Part shown: piece after piece, positions 21,573 to 35,000 of the stretch
How the letters are laid out: each line of letters begins with the position of its first letter
Numbering within the stretch: position 1 is the stretch's first letter
NCBI GenBank assembly: GCA_014871385.1
Contig: CM026428.1
Span: 14,260,476 to 14,324,475, forward strand
Source: Ceratodon purpureus
Lineage: Eukaryota > Streptophyta > Bryopsida > Pseudoditrichales > Ditrichaceae
Length of the DNA: 64,000 nucleotides
Reading direction: 5' to 3'
Made by a program: the position numbers and the translations under genes
The notes under the pieces: model-generated
Seen by the model: the letters and a program-made list of their open reading frames with translations, nothing else
What the model was told of the DNA's origin: nothing
The model's database searches: none

Positions 21573-22305
21573 CTTGAACAGTAGTACTCATGTATAGTAC
21601 AGTGTGTTTGTGTGATTAATATCCTGGATCTCCTCGTGAGGTTGTTTGCTTCTAGATCTGATAGGAGGTTATGGCATCCAGAAAGTCCTTTCAGTGGAAT
21701 AAGCAGGGCCTGGCCTTGTGTTGATTCATCAGCCAATTTTAGCCACTTCGCATGTGTTAGACTTTGTTGGATTTCGATTTTGTGTATGAGTCGATGTCAG
21801 CGACATGCTTCCCATCTTGTTGATGGTATATTTAAACCTTAGCGCTTATGTTATGTTTTGACATATGAAATGAAATTAATATTCCAAAAAAAGTATATGC
21901 ATCATGTTAACTTGACTAGCTGAAGCTGCAGAAGCTATTAGGCAGTATTGACAGGGATTAACATTTGGTTCTGCAGAAACAAGGCAATACAGATATGCCC
22001 ATTTTAGCCTTGGTTTTCTTGAACGTCGCAGTTTATATGCATTCATTTTTCGCAGCAAGATTAAGCGGGATCTATTCATACTGCACTGAAAGAAGAGCAT
22101 AAATAATTTTTTTAAAGGTTCACTATACTACAGTACTTCTATACTGATTCGTAGTGATGTGAATAATCATTTGTATTTTAGAACATGCCTACAGTACGTA
22201 AAATACATTGTGCAGTTAAAAGCAGGAATAGTGGAATCAACATTGTTACACTTTGTGGAATCTATGATTTGTGAAACTCAACTTTATTGTGAACTCTTCA
22301 ACAAC
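21573..22305. other. 3' flank of the peroxidase gene
   Basis: Presumed 3' UTR and AT-rich spacer. No coding exon recognised. Confidence 0.5.
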
Positions 22306-22307
22306 TA

Positions 22308-22686
22308 AGGTAGAAGGCTCGAGAACAGTTCCGGCATTTAGAACCGCCCACTAGAAGGCTGTGAAATTGAGCGGATACAGTTAGTGAATGAACCAAGGAA
22401 AAAAGGAAATGAGCCAATCATTCTCTTTGTTTTCCCCATTTTTATTTAGGATTTCAAGTGAACAGTTTATGAAAGACCTATGAGCTCAAATAGCACACTC
22501 TAGGCTGATGCCTTCAAAAAAAAAAAAAACTAATTCAGGGAGACTCACAAAATTTTGATTAAAATTGCCACTCAACTGTTCTCCGATTATCTTCCAACCA
22601 AACATATGTTTTGAAATTTCCCATTGACAGATTTCTTCACAGATGGCAAAATCTGCTTAGATGGTCCATTTCCAAGCCTCCTACCT
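22308..22686. mobile_element. MITE, AGGTA-end family, copy 1
   Basis: A non-autonomous inverted-repeat element. The ends read AGGTAGAAGGCTCG (left) and, inverted, AGGTAGGAGGCTTG (right), 12 of 14 identical. TA flanks both ends (22306-22307 and 22687-22688), as in Tc1/mariner-type insertions. No coding capacity. Confidence 0.65.
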
Positions 22687-22688
22687 TA

Positions 22689-22947
22689 AGGTAAATGACT
22701 AGTAACTGACCATGACCAGTGACCGAGCAGTAACATTTTGGGTACAAATCTTCAAGGATCAGTTATTAGTACACTGCGCTTATGCCTCCTTAAAATTCAC
22801 AGTAATTTCAATTTTTGAAGAAAAACTTTGAAAAATTTTGTACACACAAATACCTTATTGTCCTACATGGAGAAAATTTCTGCCACATCATACTTTGAAA
22901 AATAACCTCCAAAATTGCTTATATGATTGGTTACTGGTCATTTACCT
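22689..22947. mobile_element. MITE, AGGTA-end family, copy 2, abutting copy 1
   Basis: The ends AGGTAAATGACTAGTAAC and, inverted, AGGTAAATGACCAGTAAC match at 17 of 18 positions, with TA on both sides (22687-22688 and 22948-22949). It shares its left TA with the preceding element, so one inserted at the target site of the other. Confidence 0.75.
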
Positions 22948-23263
22948 TACTTACATCCGAGTCATCGAGTAATCCACATGTTCAGTGTTGAAGTTAATAT
23001 TCTAGTATCTTATATTATAACTGTATAGTATTACAATATTTCCACGACATCTATTCGGCATGCTTGTCGCTCAAACTTACCGCCTCTCGAATTACCATCT
23101 TAAATCAGTTCTAGCAAGCAATAAATCTCTACAATTGCCAATGGTTTTAAATGTGTAGCCTTTCATTCTCAATACCGGTAGGGTATTCAACACTCAGCAA
23201 TTTAAAGAAGTAACATCCTCTGTCTGGTGTATTCTGCAAACAAGTCTTCAACTAAAGCTTTTA

Positions 23264-23609
23264 AGGTAGAGATGGGTATTCCCGTCTGGGTTCTATTTCC
23301 GTGGCCTATCACTGCACCAATATCCGAGCAGACGGCACCTGACTACCACACTTAGCAGATTGTATAACAACCTATCATGTTTTTCATGCAAGAATCTTTG
23401 TATTGCATATACCTACTCACGGAAATAGTGGTCTACAATGTTGCACTTCAAATATTCATGAGAATTTGATAAATTTCTGAAAAAAATATTAAAAAATCAA
23501 ATTTGTGATTTATGACCTAACATCTATTTGTATAAATTTTATCCCTATAGTTTTTTCAATCCCAAATATGCTGAATGGCTTAAACTGACGGGAATACCCA
23601 TCTCTACCT
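23264..23609. mobile_element. MITE, AGGTA-end family, copy 3
   Basis: Perfect 23-bp terminal inverted repeats beginning AGGTAGAGATGGGTATTCCC, flanked by TA (23262-23263 and 23610-23611; the wider context is TTAA on both sides). AT-rich core without a gene. Confidence 0.85.
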
Positions 23610-23777
23610 TAATGAAGAATAACGAGGGCCGACGTTGCATCAAGAAATTGAAATTCTCTAATTGATAGCAACACATGTGATAGGCCATTCATGCCAATCA
23701 TGTGAAACTTGGTGTCACTCTTTTTATTGCCTTCATTTCCTATAGTATTATTGACACCGAATGTTCATTCCAATGTA

Positions 23778-24152
23778 AGGTAGAGGGCCCAAAAACCGAC
23801 CAGCTCCAAAAACCGACCAGTAGCCTTCACCTAGCTAGTTTCCTGAAAGTCTGCAAAAGCGTTCTAATTCCGTCCATGGCTGGAAAAATTGAGTGCTTGT
23901 GATTGGTGCAGAAACGTTCTATTCTTAGAATCCAAGTGGTCATATCAACCATGACTCTATGAGCGGTTAGTGGCCCCCCTAGGGCTGAACACTCAAAAAT
24001 TCATAGGAAATAGTAGACTTACTCAAAAAATGATTTTTTTCTTGGGATGGCTTTCCACTAGCTTTGCACTCCATCCAAAAATTATAAACCTTTTCCACCA
24101 CTTTTCCAAATGAGCAAATCTGAAATTTGGACAGCTTCTAGGCCCTCTACCT
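23778..24152. mobile_element. MITE, AGGTA-end family, copy 4
   Basis: A perfect 12-bp inverted repeat AGGTAGAGGGCC at both ends with TA flanks (23776-23777 and 24153-24154). Just inside the left end is a short direct repeat (AAAAACCGACCAG twice). No coding capacity. Confidence 0.75.
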
Positions 24153-24154
24153 TA

Positions 24155-25470
24155 AGACCAAAAGCAGAAACGCCTTTGACCCCCTTTACATTTACTTTGA
24201 CCGTGTACATGGTTCTAACTTCTATCCTCTAAATGCCATGTAATGCCAAAATCTCAATACACAATCCATTGAAACCTCCATTAAAGTCATCAAGGTTGAT
24301 GAAAAATGACACCATCCTCATGCAGCTCCATCTCGCACTAAGGGTCGATTTAGATTATACCCAAACTTTCAAAGGTAGTCGGTTTGGACCAATGAAAATG
24401 ATGAAATAATGTCAAAAGTCCGGCCTTTTGGCCTTCACACTGAAGGCCAAAGTCCAAAGGACATCACCTTCAAAATAACCTAAGTGGCAGCACTTTAAGG
24501 AAATTACGGTGCTAAGACCTCTCAAGCAATAATTTGGGTCAAACAAAATGCTCAATCCAAACTTCCCTTGAGAGGTCAATAAAACTCTTTTTTTCATTAG
24601 GCTGGGCCTCTTCACATAGTTTGGTCCAAAAAAGTAACAGCCGTCCTCTCAACTTGGGCTCACATGGAGAAATCAATAGAATAGATTTCTTCAACATAGG
24701 TCTGCTTCCGGACTAATTTCCCAAGTCTCACCCAATAATGAGGTCAAGTCAAAGAAGCAACAAACGGCCCCATACGGATGGAAATAAAACCTCATCCATG
24801 GCGAGGAGACCAACCACAGCACCCGCCAGCTGAACTTCGGATGAACAATAAGATGATCACAATCTCACGTTCATCCACCATAGTTGCCGTCACAGAGTCG
24901 TTGAATTGGATGTAATATTTTGCTACTTTCATCCTCGTGTTCGCCGCCATCCTTACCGTAAGAAACGTATATCCGAAAGCGTCACCATCCCCAAAACTAC
25001 CCAAAACCGGCATTCCCTACTTATCTATGGCTTTGAAAGATTCTGGAAACAGAATTGTAGGTCCTACGAAGATAGTGGTTATGAAGGATCAAAGTCGATC
25101 AATCCATTCTCTATAGAAGTAATGGATTTACGCTGCTTAAATCTAGGAAATGAGTTCTTAATGCCGCATTTGGGAGTGGTGTCACGTTTGAGTTCTCTTC
25201 CCGGAAGAGAGAGCGAGAGCGAGAGAGAGAGCTTGGAAATGAGAAGCTTGCATTTGTGTTGCGATTTTGCAACGCGATTTGGGGATCAGGCGCCATAGCC
25301 GCGATGTTTGTATGGCTTCTTTCGGGTCGTCTTTCTCTGGAGGCCTAATTGCATAGCTGGTTCAAAGCTTTACATTCGCATTGGTGTTGGCAGAGCGTGG
25401 GAGCGAGCTCATCGGGACATCGGGTGATTGCGTGCGCACCGTTCTTCGGCGCTTTTTGGTTTCTCCATTA
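24155..25470. other. Spacer upstream of the pantothenate kinase gene
   Basis: No supported gene. It holds a short palindromic stretch near 24420-24470 (cttttggcc...ggccaaag) and a GA-rich tract at 25205-25235. Short ORFs on both strands around 24790-25300 show no family features. The last part is presumably promoter. Confidence 0.45.
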
Positions 25471-25472
25471 CG

Positions 25473-26338
25473 GTAAGTCTCTCAGGGTTTTTGTTGTGGC
25501 TCAATTACGGCTCGCGTTGAGGAGGTAGGGAATTTTTATCTTGTGTGTTTGAGGTTTTTCTGCTGTTTGTTTGTTTGGCGCTCCGAGTTTGCTGAAAATC
25601 GGAGCGCGAATGGGCGGGTGTTCACTAGATGTGGACGATTGGAGGGAGCGTTTAGAACGGGTGGCTATTTTGGAGGTAGCGACTGGAATTGGCCTGCATT
25701 GGTGGCTGGTTAAGTTGACGAGCATGTGTTTTTGTGGAATTCACAGTTTTCGGACGAAGCGAGAATAGGCCGAGTTGGAGTTTAAACCCTATCGTAGAGG
25801 AGTAGGTTTGTCTTATGAAGGCGGAAAATATAGGTGAATTTTACGTGCGTGGTGAGTTTTTAAGTTTTGTTTCATCTGAAATTTCTGTTATCGATTAAGA
25901 AATAGAGAATTTAAAGTATTTCTGGTGTTTGTTTTCGTAGACAGAGCTGCATCCTCTTTGGTTTGAAAGGATTAGTAATGAACCTGTCCACTAGAAAGTA
26001 CGGAGAAAGGTTTTAGAACGCCTTATGTCGCCTCGAAACTGGAATCAACGTGCATTTTTGACCGGACTTAACTTTGACGAGCGACTTTTTTTTTGTAATT
26101 CACGAGTTGTTTGAACGAAGGGAGAATTGGTGGATAAAACCTATCGGAGGGAACTAGACTTGTCTTATAGCAGAGTGATGATTAAAGCACTCGCTGGAGC
26201 CAGTGATGATTAAAGCACTCGCTGATTATTCGTCGCTTAAGCTGCTTATTGCTACAGAATGAGAAAGTGTCGTTTTTCAATGATTGGTGATTGATTGATT
26301 GGTGTTGAAGTTGATCGAATAGAAGTGATGCTGTTCAG
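25473..26338 (+). other. Probable 5'-UTR intron of the pantothenate kinase gene
   Basis: A strong donor (CG|GTAAGTCT at 25473) and an acceptor (CTGTTCAG ending at 26338), 52 bp upstream of the ATG, fit a leader intron. It contains a 28-bp-offset direct repeat, AGTGATGATTAAAGCACTCG at 26174 and 26202. Confidence 0.5.
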
Positions 26339-26390
26339 ATTTGTTATCGGGTTACATTGAGTTTGAAGCTAGGTGCCATTAATCGCTGCC

Positions 26391-29300
26391 ATGGCGACGG
26401 GCACCGTTTCGCCAGTGCCGGAAGGTGGGGAGAATGGCTCCAGAACGCCGCCGATCAGGCCGCTGCTCGATCTCAGCGGGGCTGCGATTCAAGGTTCTCG
26501 AGAGGACAAGAATCCCAGCATTCTGCTACCGAATCAGAGCGAGGAGGTTTCGCATTTCGCTGTGGACTTGGGAGGGTCTCTGATCAAGCTTGTATATTTC
26601 TCCCGTCGCGCGGAGCTGACGAATTCGGTGTCGAGTTCGGGGAGCAGGGCGTTGTCACCTGTGAGAAAGTTGGATCATTTGAGACAAGGCGGTTTTGTCG
26701 CAGGGTTGCGACGGTATGGGGGGTTTCCGATTCTCGGAGGGAGGTTGCATTTTGTGAAATTTGAGACTAGCAAGGTGAATGATTGTTTGGATTTTATTCA
26801 GTCGAAGCGGCTGCATATAGTTGATGCTAAGGAATCGAAAGATGGCGTCATCAAGGCGACGGGAGGGGGAGCGTTCAAGTTTGCGGATTTGTTCAAGGAA
26901 CGACTAGGGGTTACCATTGATAAGGAGGATGAGATGGGATGCTTGGTTGCAGGTGCAAATTTTTTGTTGCGCGCGATAAGGGACGAGGCATTCACTCACC
27001 TCGAGGGGGAGAAGGAGTTTGTACAAATTGACCACAATGATTTGTATCCGTACTTGTTGGTGAACATTGGCTCGGGCGTGAGTATGATCAAAGTGGTGGG
27101 CGAGGGGCAGTATGAGAGGGTCAGTGGAACTAACGTTGGTGGGGGTACATTCTGGGGCCTTGGCCGGTTGCTCACCAAGTGCAAGACCTTTGACGAGATT
27201 TTGGAAATCAGTCAGAGTGGTGACAACAGCGCAATCGACATGCTTGTTGGTGATATTTACGGTGGGCTTGATTACTCGAAAATTGGCCTCTCGGCGTCCA
27301 CCATAGCATCGAGTTTTGGGAAGGTGATTGGACAAGACAAGGACTTGTCTGAATACAGGAGAGAGGACATCGCTCTTTCGCTACTGCGAATGATTTCGTA
27401 TAACATTGGGCAGGTTGCATACTTGAATGCGCTACGGTATGGGCTGAAGCGCATATTTTTTAGTGGGTTCTTCATCAGAGGACACGCATACACTATGGAC
27501 ACCATGTCGTTTGCAATACGGTATTGGTCCAAGGGTGAAGCACAAGCCATGTTTCTACGGCATGAGGGCTTCTTAGGTGCGTTGGGGGCTTTCTTAAGCT
27601 ACGATAAGCACGGATTGTCCAATCTGACCGCTCACCAGTGTGTTGAAAGATTTCCAATGGGAGCCCCATATGCAAGAGGAGAGATTTACGGACCTCCCAT
27701 ACATGACCTAAATGGAAAAATCACATGGATGGACAAGTTTGTTAGCAAAGGGAATGAAATCACTGCTCCGGTTCCAACATCGTACAACGGAACGACGGGT
27801 CTTGGAGGGTTCGAGCGACCTCTTGCACGTTCATGCTCCCTGCGATCCGATGCAAGCGCAGCCCTGAATGTTGGAGTTCTTCATCTTGTACCATCGCTTG
27901 AGCCATTCCCTCTCCTGGCTGATAAGCAGACTTATGAGCCAAATACCGTTGATTTGAGTGACCAGTCGGAGCGTGAGTACTGGCTAAAGATTCTTTCCGA
28001 CAATCTTGCTGATCTTGTTGAGAAGGCAGTGGCAAGCGAAGGTGGCGATGCGGATGCAAAAAGGCGTGGGAATGCATTTGCACGAGCGTTCAAAGCGCAT
28101 CTATCCAGGTTGCGGACTTAACAACCTATATATAGTTATGTGTCGTGTGTCGTTCGGACTCGCTTTGCGATGAATAGGTGTTGCAATGTTTTTGTTAACC
28201 TCCTGGAACTTCTGACGGACCTTTTGCATTGTCAGGTTGCGGGAGGAACCAGCAGCATATGGAAAATTAGGTCTAGCCAATCTGTTGGAGATGCGAGAAG
28301 AATGTCTACGGGAGTTCCAATTCCAAGACGTCTATTTGGCCATTAAACAACGGGAGAACGAAGCGTCGATGGTCGTGCTACCAGATCTGTTAGATGAGCT
28401 CGATAGCATCGAACCCTCGGCAAGGCTTCTTCCTTTAATTGAGGGTGTTTTGGCAGCGAACATTTTCGACTGGGGTTCTCGAGCATGTGTAGAGCTTTAT
28501 CACAGCGGGACAATTCTTGAAATATACAGAATGAGCCGAAATAAGATGAAAAGGCCATGGCGAGTGGACGATTTTGATGCATTTTATGAGAGGATGCAAC
28601 CTGAAGGCCCATTTAAACCCCATAAACGTGCACTTTTGTTTGTGGACAACTCAGGCGCTGATATTGTCCTTGGGATGATACCCTTGGCCCGGGAGCTCCT
28701 GAGGAGAGGCACGGAGGTTGTACTGGTAGCAAATTCTCTTCCTGCAATCAATGATGTCACTGCCTTGGAGCTGCCAGGTATTATTGCAGCTGCTGCCAAG
28801 CACTGTGAAATTTTGCGAAAAGCAGCTACTGCCGGTGGCCTCCTTGTCGACGTGCTTAATGACGGTTAGTTCTTACCTTTATAGTCCTACTAGAAGGGTT
28901 GCTGCCAATGCTAGGATTAGTTATCCGACATTTTTAAATTTTTGTGCATATTTTACATTTTTGTCGCATGGTTCGCTCTTCCCTAATTTTGGTTGGAAAT
29001 GTTAGTCTGAAATTTTAGGCATTATCTAAGGGTATTCCTATGTTGGGCGATTTCATCGAGTCCACTGGCATGAGTGAAAGTTGTCGATTGTTTCATTAAG
29101 TTTGTGTGTTAGTTGATGTCTAGCGAGAAGTCCAATCTTTATTTCGTGTTTCAGTATCTCGGTCTTAGTTCGTGTAAACAGTTCATGGCCTCTAGGATAG
29201 TGCAAAATATTGTTCTCCACTCTAATAGCCATTCTGACCATTTGAACTTGACAACGGGTGATGACAGATGTGACAGAGAAGGACCTGGCTAAGGTTCCCT

Positions 29301-29563
29301 TCTTGACCGTCGTTGAGAATGGCTGTGGCAGCCCTTGCATTGATTTTCGACAGGTCAGCTCAGAGCTTGCCTCGTTGGCTGAGGATACGGATTTGATTGT
29401 CTTAGAGGGCATGGGTCGTGCCCTACATACCAATTTCAACGCAAAGTTTAAGTGTGATGTTTTGAAGCTGGCTATGGTTAAGAACCAACGGTTGGCAGAG
29501 CAAATTATCAATGGATCCATCTATGACTGTGTTTGTAGATTTGAGCCAAAGGAGCGCTCTTAA
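26391..29563 (+). CDS. PANK2: Bifunctional pantothenate kinase / 4'-phosphopantetheine phosphatase
   Basis: First and regulatory step of coenzyme A synthesis (pantothenate + ATP to 4'-phosphopantothenate), fused to a DUF89-type metal-dependent phosphatase thought to remove damaged phosphopantetheine. Exons 26391-28108, 28236-28864 and 29268-29563 join in phases 2 and 1 to 880 aa, the length range of plant PANK2. The kinase half (about residues 60-480) shows FAVDLGGSLIKLVYFS, ATGGGAFKF, LLVNIGSGVSMIKV, SGTNVGGGTFWGLGRLL and IFFSGFFIRGH. The C-terminal half shows RALLFVDNSGADIVLGMIP, with the metal-binding D-N-S-G-x-D, then VENGCGSPCIDFRQVSSEL, LIVLEGMGRALHTNFNA and IYDCVCRFEP. The start was set at 26391 by the good context GCCATGG and the conserved downstream frame. 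All key motifs look intact. Confidence 0.96.
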
Positions 29564-31408
29564 AATAGCCTTCCTAATAGTGTTAAGCACTGGAACCATT
29601 CTTCAGCATATGAATGCTACTACGACGTCCATTGTTGAAAAGGATGTCAGATCATCTAGAATAGGATTTTCTGTCGGTATGTTCAGTTTTGTAGCCGGCA
29701 GATCATGATTCTGTACAGTAACAAATTGATATAAACCTCTCATTTCAGCTCTGTTTTCTATGTTTCTCATGGTATTTTCTACAATCTACTGTTTGTAGGA
29801 CTACCATTTTACAGAGGGTACCTTGCAAGAAGTTCATCTGGTACAGTTAGTGCATCTCACTTAGATCAACTCTCTTCTGCTCTCTGACCTAACGCCCGGA
29901 CTTCTAATATACCCAGATTATGTGTTTTTACTAGTATCACAATCAAGGAAGAGGACAGCCGCGGTGGAATCATGCTCGCACTCCATTAATTTGGGACTTC
30001 TCGAAAGGGCTCTTCGAAGGTACGCCATAAACCTCAAAACCTCTCCTCCCAGTTTTTAAAAACCACACCTACGCAAGCTCGGCTCCTGAACACCAGTAGC
30101 AGGATCAACGCAGCGCCTCGACACCGATTCATCGTGGTGGTTCTTGGAGCGAATCGACTGAGTACATGCCCTTGAGTTCCTGTTGACGTTGTTTGTCAGA
30201 GCTAGAGCCTTGGATGGCAAGTATCGCCTCCAGAACATCACAACGGTCTGCAGGTACCGATTCCAGAACAGCACCCACGACTTCAACACACGGTCCAGCA
30301 TGATGATGCTCTTCCTGGACACAAAACAGCACTTCACTCTCCCTGTGGCGCAACTCCCTCAACCTCACTGTCACAGAAGAGCCCCAGCAAAAGGAGATTT
30401 GGTATATATAATTCTGCCGAAGCAACAGTGTGCGAGATACTAAAGTGCCGATTACTCCAGACAATGCGAGGCCTATTCTCCACTGAAATAATTCCTGCAA
30501 TACTGGGATATTGCAAGCTAAATCTACACTTGGTCGAAGACGAAGATGGCAGGGAGCTGGACGTGTTTCTGCTTCGGTGCAAGAGTTTTGCAGAGGTAAT
30601 GAGAAGTATGTCACCTTACTGTTGTTGCAACGTCCAGGTTGTGGTTCTTATTGATGTGGGTCTTGCTCTTTCCATGACCTGGCAAATATTCATAACCATG
30701 ACTTGGTCTTATCCAAGCTCCACAGGAATAAATATCACTGAGCTGGCGGTTCGGTAACGAGCATGATCCTGTTAGCCGACCATGTACCGGTTTAGGAGAA
30801 TCTCCAGCACTTGCAGGACTGTGTCTGATAAGAAACGATGCCATCTTGACGGTGTCAGTTTCCCCGGCATACTTCTTATGCATCGATGAGCCTGAGAGTC
30901 ATCAACTCATCTTACATTTTGAGAGATCCAATTTGATCAAGTGAACATGTGAAATCCATATGTCTAAGGATTAATTAAAATGGTTTAATTAATATTGTTT
31001 AGTTTTAAAAATCATATATCTAAGGATTGGTGTTTGAAATTTTTTTTATTTATTTTTTCACATTTTAGAGAAAATGCAAAAATATTTTGAAGGAATTGGG
31101 AGGGTTGATTTTTGAGTTTTTTTTAGTAATAATAAATGTTAATAAATATCCTATGGCTTAACTTGAAGTTAATCAATTACAAATACCTATTATATCTTTG
31201 GTGGATTCTGATATTTAAATAAATTAGAAAAATCAATCACTTATCATGACAGTTCTAGTGAATGATGATTCTATATAGTTCGTATATTCATTTTGTAATT
31301 TGATTACAAAAATAATCATTTTTTTGCAAAGTGCTTAGCCGGTTTCGCAAAAATCCTTAAGTTGGGGCTGCAAGCCGTAGCCAAGGTCTATTGCAGCTAT
31401 CTTTGTGC
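29564..31408. other. Spacer with an unresolved, gene-like stretch at 30060-30880
   Basis: After the PANK2 3' end no gene is certain. Between about 30060 and 30760 several frames stay open on both strands with higher GC than the flanks, for example GLFSTEIIPAILGYCKLNLH (+) and VLESVPADRCDVLEAILAIQ (-). Only one of these can be real and I recognise neither. It may be a decayed gene. Confidence 0.35.
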
Positions 31409-32023
31409 AATGGTAAGCTTGGGGTATCCAAAAAAGTTGTCCATGAACAATTGCACTCGATGGTGGTGTGTCAAAAAATCCATATTTGAATTTTAATAAA
31501 GTAAAACTTCATTAGATGTGGTTTTAGTTGTCTGTACTTCTAACGTATCAAGAAAAAATATTAAAAAAATAATCAAAGATTTTGAAGTAATTTTATTTGA
31601 TTTTTTAGTTGAAAAAGTAAGTTATGTCCATCTAACCTAAAATCCATAGAATCTAGCAAATGGAATATCAAACAATTTTATTTTTATATTATTTTGGAAT
31701 ATGACCTACATCTAATTGTGTAAAGTAAAAAATAATTTATTTCATTATTTTAAAAAATAAAATAATTGTGCACTATAATGCTTGCAAATCCTAAAATTCA
31801 TCTTTTTTTCCTCATCTACGAATGCATACAAAAAAACTAATTTTTTTCAAAGAAAACTCTATAGGCATATATGTTATGATTCCATTGAGGTGCATGATTT
31901 CTTACTTTCCATTTTAGGGTCTTTTTACTTGATTGAAATGAACAAATTAGACAAACTTTGAAAGTTTTAAACAAAAATAATCTAATTAGTGTGTCCAAAA
32001 AGTGATACCCCAAGCTTACCATT
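31409..32023. mobile_element. Inverted-repeat element (MITE-like), 615 bp
   Basis: Perfect 20-bp inverted repeats (AATGGTAAGCTTGGGGTATC at 31409-31428 and its complement at 32004-32023) enclose a very AT-rich core. If the target is TA, the element proper starts at AGCTTGGGG, similar in layout to the AGGTA family. No target duplication is certain beyond that. Confidence 0.6.
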
Positions 32024-35000
32024 ACCGAGCTTATAAGTTGTCTACGAATACCATTATCAATAAGTGCATCTATAATTTCTTGTATACTTTATTGTCTTTA
32101 GAAGAAAGTAAAGAAATAGTAGAACGAGGACTGTATTATAGTGAAAAAAAGAATTATGTATCATGAGGGAATCAAAGAATCAACTTATTTCTATTTTGAA
32201 ATTTAAAAAAATTGGTTTGACAATACATCTTAATAATGGACGACAATATTTGTATGATTTATCTCTTTCAACTTAAATACAATGAGGTGATCTATGGAAA
32301 GTTTTGAAATAAATTGGAGAAACACGTAAATCTTCTCAACGCAAAACTTATAAAGCTTTGAATCCAAAAACATTACCAACAAGAAAAGAACTATTATATA
32401 AATTATAAATCAAGAAGCAATTATTTTATAAATTTATTTGTTTCATCCTTTATTTTAGGATTATCTATTCCTGACAAGAAAAAAATACAAGATTATATCA
32501 AAATATAGAGCAGTATATTTATATTAAAATATAAAAGAATTGATAATCCAAATCTTTTGAAATAATTATTATGATATTAATACTAACATTTTTAAAAATA
32601 AGAACTAGTTTTTTTTGGCAAAAACTTAAACAAGAAGTTGTATGAAATGAAATTTTCATGTAGTTCTTCTAAAGTGAGACTAAACTCAACTTTTTGGTTA
32701 ACTTTTTAATATAGATCTAAAAAACCCAATTTCTCTCTTTTTGGATTCCGAAATTCTCCAATATCCTTAGCAATCAAAAGTGAATACTTTGAGCGTAAGA
32801 TGCTATAGTTCTTCTCTAAATCCTTGGAGCCTAAATTTTCAATTGTAGAGGCTTTGTGGGCGGTATTGGTTTTAGTGTGTAGTTGAGTGTGGTGTGGATG
32901 CAGACCGTTTGTCACATTAGCAATGCAATTAGTATAGACATGTATGATTTCTGCTGTAAATGTAAAGACATATGTAAACATGTAAGTAGTTTAAGGAAAG
33001 TATATAAACGTAAATAAATGTAAGAGGTTTTGTAGTAAGAATACATGTGTTGGTGGTAGTGTTGTCAATGTGTGCATGAAGATCGAAGTTGCATGCTTTG
33101 AAGTGTGTGGATTGTTATTTGAGTTTGTCGAGAACTTAAGTGAAATAGACATGGGGTTGAGTTCAATGCCAAGTGGGCGGCATATTGAATTGGTAACAAC
33201 TGCATTGAGGCAGAATTATAGGTGGTATTGAGGGTGCAGAGTATGCATATTGTTGGTTTTTGAGATTGTTTGGTTATTTCTACATGAAGTCGTAGAAAGA
33301 GGTAAGTAATGCTTATTTATAATAGTTTGTGTGATTGAAAAGTGACTATTTGTGTATTTTGTGGGATTTGATGCACGATTGTCATATATGATTATTGATA
33401 AGAGGATATGCATGATGGGATTTTGTAGGATGTGTGCGTGAATAATATGTATGCAAAGTTATGTATATGTCTACCTTTTGTATTCAGGTGCAATTAGGAT
33501 GTTGTGTGGCATGTAGCATTGATTGAAAGGGTATTTGGAATAAAGTGGTGGCTTTTGGAATGAAAAGGGATTGATTTGGAATTAGCAATTGTAGATTTGA
33601 ATGTTTCTTATATGTTGGTGTAGAGTGGTTGAGGGGATTGCATTTGATTTGAAAGATTTGAGTTGAGGAGGGGGTGATGACTCATGAGAAATATGATATT
33701 AGAGCTTATTATTTGGGCAAAAGTTAGGATTAGGAAAGTGTAGTCTTGTGATTCAGCGGGTTGTGATGGTAAGGTGAAGTTTATATTTGTTAAAGTAAGG
33801 GGAGTACGAGTATTTTTCTTATTGTGCATGTATAGTAGCCATGGTCAAGTATGATGATGGTGGTGACATCCTTAATTGTGTAGACAACACTTGAGTGCCT
33901 ACAAATGAGCTTTTTGCTAGTGATTGGAACATTTAGGCATAGTATGCTTGGATAGAGGGTCAAGTTTAGCCTTTCAATGACGAAATAAGAATATGAGAGA
34001 TTAAACTTTGGTAGATAGAAAAAGGTAGATGTGTAAAAACCTCTTTTATGTTAAAGACCTTGTATTCTATAACTATGTTGATAAGAATAATATTGTGAGA
34101 AGTAAAATTTGTGTAAGTGTAACAAAAAAGAGGAAGATGTTCCGAGAGTTGGGCCACAAAATGAAAGTAGCCACCATGAGAATGTATCTATATACGCTCA
34201 GGTTTTTTCTAGTCTTGAATACACTAATCACAATTTGTGGAGCTCCTTTCATCTCTCCCCTCATACACATACTCGTGGATGTCCAACACAACACCACCAT
34301 GAATATCATGGTCTTCTAATCTCCCAAACACCTATCTTCTAGGTCTTCCACAGGCCTCCACAAATTCCTCATCAAAAGCTTGAGAAAACATCTTCACCAC
34401 TGAAATAGATACAAAGATGCGGACTATGTTTTGGGCATCCTTTTAGACAGTATTCTTTTCAACATAAGACAACGTTGAATCAGCATTATCAACATTGATT
34501 TCTAAAAGTTTTGGTTAGCTGCAAGTATAAATCAGTAAAGAACTCACAATATTTTCCAAACACATAAACTTTACAAAATTTATACTCTCGCTTTCTGAGC
34601 AGTCTCAAGGATCATACACTGATTTTGTAAAGCGCCACTATCATCACAAAATGTAAGCATTTGGTAGATTCCTTTCGTTGTAGGTAGACCGTCTCATATG
34701 TGTGTAAGCAGAGTTGTTCGAGTTTATTTGATGAACTGATGCTCAGTATGTCGAGGCAGAGATTTCCGTTGAAGGAGTCATTTCTAGTTTTCAATTGAGA
34801 ACACAGGCTGCTTGACATACAAGGAAGCCTAGTATTAAAGTTGATATGTCAAAAGAGTTCAAATGTCACCGGCCTCGATCACCATCAGAGGACGGTGAGG
34901 ACGGTGGTCATGAACTGAATTCTAAGTTAAACAAACTTTCAGATCTTCATATTCAGACTGGCAATTTAGTTCCAAGTTACAGTGACAGAGACTAGAGACT

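Noticed and set aside
23262-23611. piggyBac-type reading of the MITE because of its TTAA flanks
   Set aside because: The sister elements with the same AGGTA ends have only TA in common at their flanks, and the ends do not begin with CCC.
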